The position numbers and the translations under genes are program-made. DNA of 64,000 nucleotides from Chitinophagaceae bacterium (GTDB taxonomy: Bacteria; Bacteroidota; Bacteroidia; Chitinophagales; Chitinophagaceae), in contig JAHBTL010000001.1 of NCBI GenBank assembly GCA_019638615.1, positions 62,001 to 126,000 of the forward strand, read 5' to 3'. A model generated the notes under the pieces. It saw only the letters and a list, made by a program, of their open reading frames with translations, was not told the origin of the DNA and made no database searches. Positions 62,389 to 64,000 of the stretch are shown here, in pieces; positions within the stretch are counted from its first letter, which is position 1, and the number at the start of each line of letters is the position of its first letter.

Positions 62389-64000
62389 ATGCAAAAATAT
62401 GTACTCCTGATCTGTGTTGTGGTCTTTTTGGGTCTGCTGAAAAATGCAAGCGGTCAAATGCCGGGTACCGCTCCTGTGCATAATGTAAGAAACTATGGTG
62501 CTGTGGGGGACGGAAAAACAGATGACGCGGCGGCAATTCAAAAAGCAATAGATGCGGCGGCTGTCCAAAATGGAGGGAGGGTATTGCTTGACAATGGTGT
62601 TTTTTTAACCAGTGGCATCCGTTTAAAAAGCAATATCGAATTACATGTCACTGCAAGTGCCTCTGTTATTGCGTCTTTAGAAGTAAGCAAATATTGCGTG
62701 AATGAAAAACTACAATATAAAACACCCATCCGTTCCTTAATTTTTGCAGCAGATTGTTCAAATGTAAGCATAACCGGAAGGGGTAAAATAGACGGGAGGG
62801 GCGACCTGATCAAAGAAACGGCTTTTAACGACCGGCCCGATCTCATTGTATTCCATGGCTGCAAAGCTGTTACAATACAGGATATTTATCTTACCAACTC
62901 AAGCAAGTTCATGACCTTTTTACTGCAATGTGTGGGTGTTCGTGTAGATGGTATTACGGTGGTCAACATCAAAAACTCCAATAACGACGGATTCGATATT
63001 GACGGCAGCAGGGATGTGATCATTTCAAATTCAAACATACATACGCTCGACGATTGCATTGCGTTTAAGGCCAGTACCCGCACCGACCGTTGTGCGGATA
63101 TTGTTGTCAATAATTGTATTTTAAGCTCCCGCTGCGCGGCCATCAGGGTAGGACCTGATGCGATGGCAGATATAGAAAACATTGCCGTTTCTAACTGCGT
63201 CATCAGAAATACGGGATTAAACGGCATTAAGATACAGGAGTCTATGGGAGCTGTTGCACGGAATATGACGTTTTCCAATATTATCATGGATAATGTAAAG
63301 GGGCCTATTTCCATCCGTTTGTCTGGCTGGAATGAGGGACAATATATTGATACCTGGACCAATTTTAATGATAGCAACTGGACAAAGGGGAGACTGCATA
63401 ATATTTTATTTGAGAACATCAGCGCTACCGTGCCTAACATAATGACCATGCCGGCAGACTATGAAGGAGAAGCACCCTGGTTATTAAATATTACGAAAGT
63501 GAATACAGGCATATCTATTACCGGCACTGCTCAAACCCGTCCCCGCGATATTACATTCAGCAACATTGATATCAGCTTTGAAGGCGGAGGTACTAAAGAA
63601 ATGGCTGCCAAAAGAAATTTACCTGATCTTGAAAGGAGCTACCCCGAGATGTTCATTTTCGGAGACCTGCCTGCTTATGGCTTATATATGCACCACGTTT
63701 CAGGCATCACGCTTAATAATGTACGGTTCAGCTTAAAAACACCCGATCTGCGACCGGCTATTGTTTGCGATGACGCCGATGATATAGCATTAAACGGATT
63801 TAAAGCTGAAGGAAATATAAAAGCTGAAAGTCTTATACGCCTGGAAAATTCATGGAATGTCTTTATCAGCGGTTCACGCCCGCTTAATAAAATAACCACC
63901 TTTCTCAGGGTAGAAGGCAGTAAAAGCCGGGATATACTTTTAACGGGGAATAAACTCAATCTTGCTGCGAGAAAAACCGAGCTTGCCGCCGGAGCGCAGC
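62389..64000 (+). CDS. GH28-like polygalacturonase family protein, 3' end outside the window
   Basis: The frame is open from ATG 62389 to the window end (537 codons seen). A signal peptide MQKYVLLICVVVFLGLLKNA is followed by the pectate-lyase-fold start VHNVRNYGAVGDGKTDDAAA. Beta-helix motifs NNDGFDIDGSRD, HTLDDCIAFKAST and NGIKIQESMGA correspond to the GH28 N-x-D, DD and RIK regions. The segment that should hold the GHG histidine reads SSRCAAIRVGPDA, so the usual active site is incomplete. Later come EMFIFGDLPAYGLYMHHVSG and a second domain. The target is probably a pectin-type glycan, though non-catalytic use is possible. Confidence 0.85.
   Translation, partial: MQKYVLLICVVVFLGLLKNASGQMPGTAPVHNVRNYGAVGDGKTDDAAAIQKAIDAAAVQNGGRVLLDNGVFLTSGIRLKSNIELHVTASASVIASLEVSKYCVNEKLQYKTPIRSLIFAADCSNVSITGRGKIDGRGDLIKETAFNDRPDLIVFHGCKAVTIQDIYLTNSSKFMTFLLQCVGVRVDGITVVNIKNSNNDGFDIDGSRDVIISNSNIHTLDDCIAFKASTRTDRCADIVVNNCILSSRCAAIRVGPDAMADIENIAVSNCVIRNTGLNGIKIQESMGAVARNMTFSNIIMDNVKGPISIRLSGWNEGQYIDTWTNFNDSNWTKGRLHNILFENISATVPNIMTMPADYEGEAPWLLNITKVNTGISITGTAQTRPRDITFSNIDISFEGGGTKEMAAKRNLPDLERSYPEMFIFGDLPAYGLYMHHVSGITLNNVRFSLKTPDLRPAIVCDDADDIALNGFKAEGNIKAESLIRLENSWNVFISGSRPLNKITTFLRVEGSKSRDILLTGNKLNLAARKTELAAGAQ

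Overview
The window is bacterial DNA from the phylum Bacteroidota, most likely family Chitinophagaceae (inference from gene content, no search run). Supporting signs are a SusC/SusD pair, gliding genes gldE and gldD, a type IX secretion (T9SS) C-terminal sorting domain, a hybrid two-component regulator, a 31-residue COX24-like ribosomal protein, a eukaryote-type glycyl-tRNA synthetase, and repeated Bacteroidota-type promoters (TAnnTTTG at -7). No rRNA, tRNA, CRISPR array, insertion sequence or phage genes were seen.

Layout. 1-195 is the 3' end of pdxA, followed by about 690 bp without a gene. 882-4288 holds a secreted TIM-barrel isomerase-like protein, a SUMF1-fold protein and a Gfo/Idh/MocA oxidoreductase. 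4721-6076 has two small secreted proteins. 6141-10269 (minus) has a winged-helix regulator, a membrane partner, a TPR-like exported protein and a TonB-dependent receptor. 10811-13942 is a large T9SS cargo protein. 14245-18450 (minus) is an ATP synthase operon, atpB-E-F-H-A, that stops before atpG. 18698-21651 is an envelope-sensing operon (LiaF-like, DUF4288, LytS-type kinase, LytTR regulator). 21922-27511 carries NlpE-like and outer-membrane proteins, nadC, a SUI1-like factor, glycyl-tRNA synthetase, a peroxiredoxin and a small membrane protein, followed by a decayed toxin-antitoxin pair. 28140-31740 holds a DUF5916 protein and a frameshifted Ycf48-like lipoprotein gene. 31882-38871 is a housekeeping block: rng, COX24-like protein, TPR protein and HU on the minus strand, then mutY-ssb-gldE-gldD on the plus strand.

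39030-52851 is a fructan-type polysaccharide utilisation locus: two atypical GH32 enzymes, SusD, SusC, a sugar porter and a degenerate PfkB kinase, divergent from a hybrid two-component regulator with a periplasmic sugar-binding domain. The inferred flow is extracellular or periplasmic fructan cleavage, SusCD import, inner-membrane uptake by the MFS porter, and induction by the sensor. 53116-64000 continues with an AraC regulator, aminopeptidase P, iron-sulfur L-serine dehydratase, a DPP IV-type peptidase, a GH95 enzyme and the start of a GH28 protein; the last two suggest plant cell-wall glycan use.

The most unusual signal is a family of intergenic word-repeat arrays (7125-7340, 10320-10810, 21652-21835, 24787-25008, with shorter relatives). 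They start directly after stop codons, are G/T-rich on the coding strand near the upstream gene and A/C-rich at the far end. Other points of interest are a toxin-antitoxin pair that one substitution could have disabled in both genes, a GH32 pair lacking the usual acid/base residue, a kinase without its GAGD loop, and very short predicted 5' leaders.
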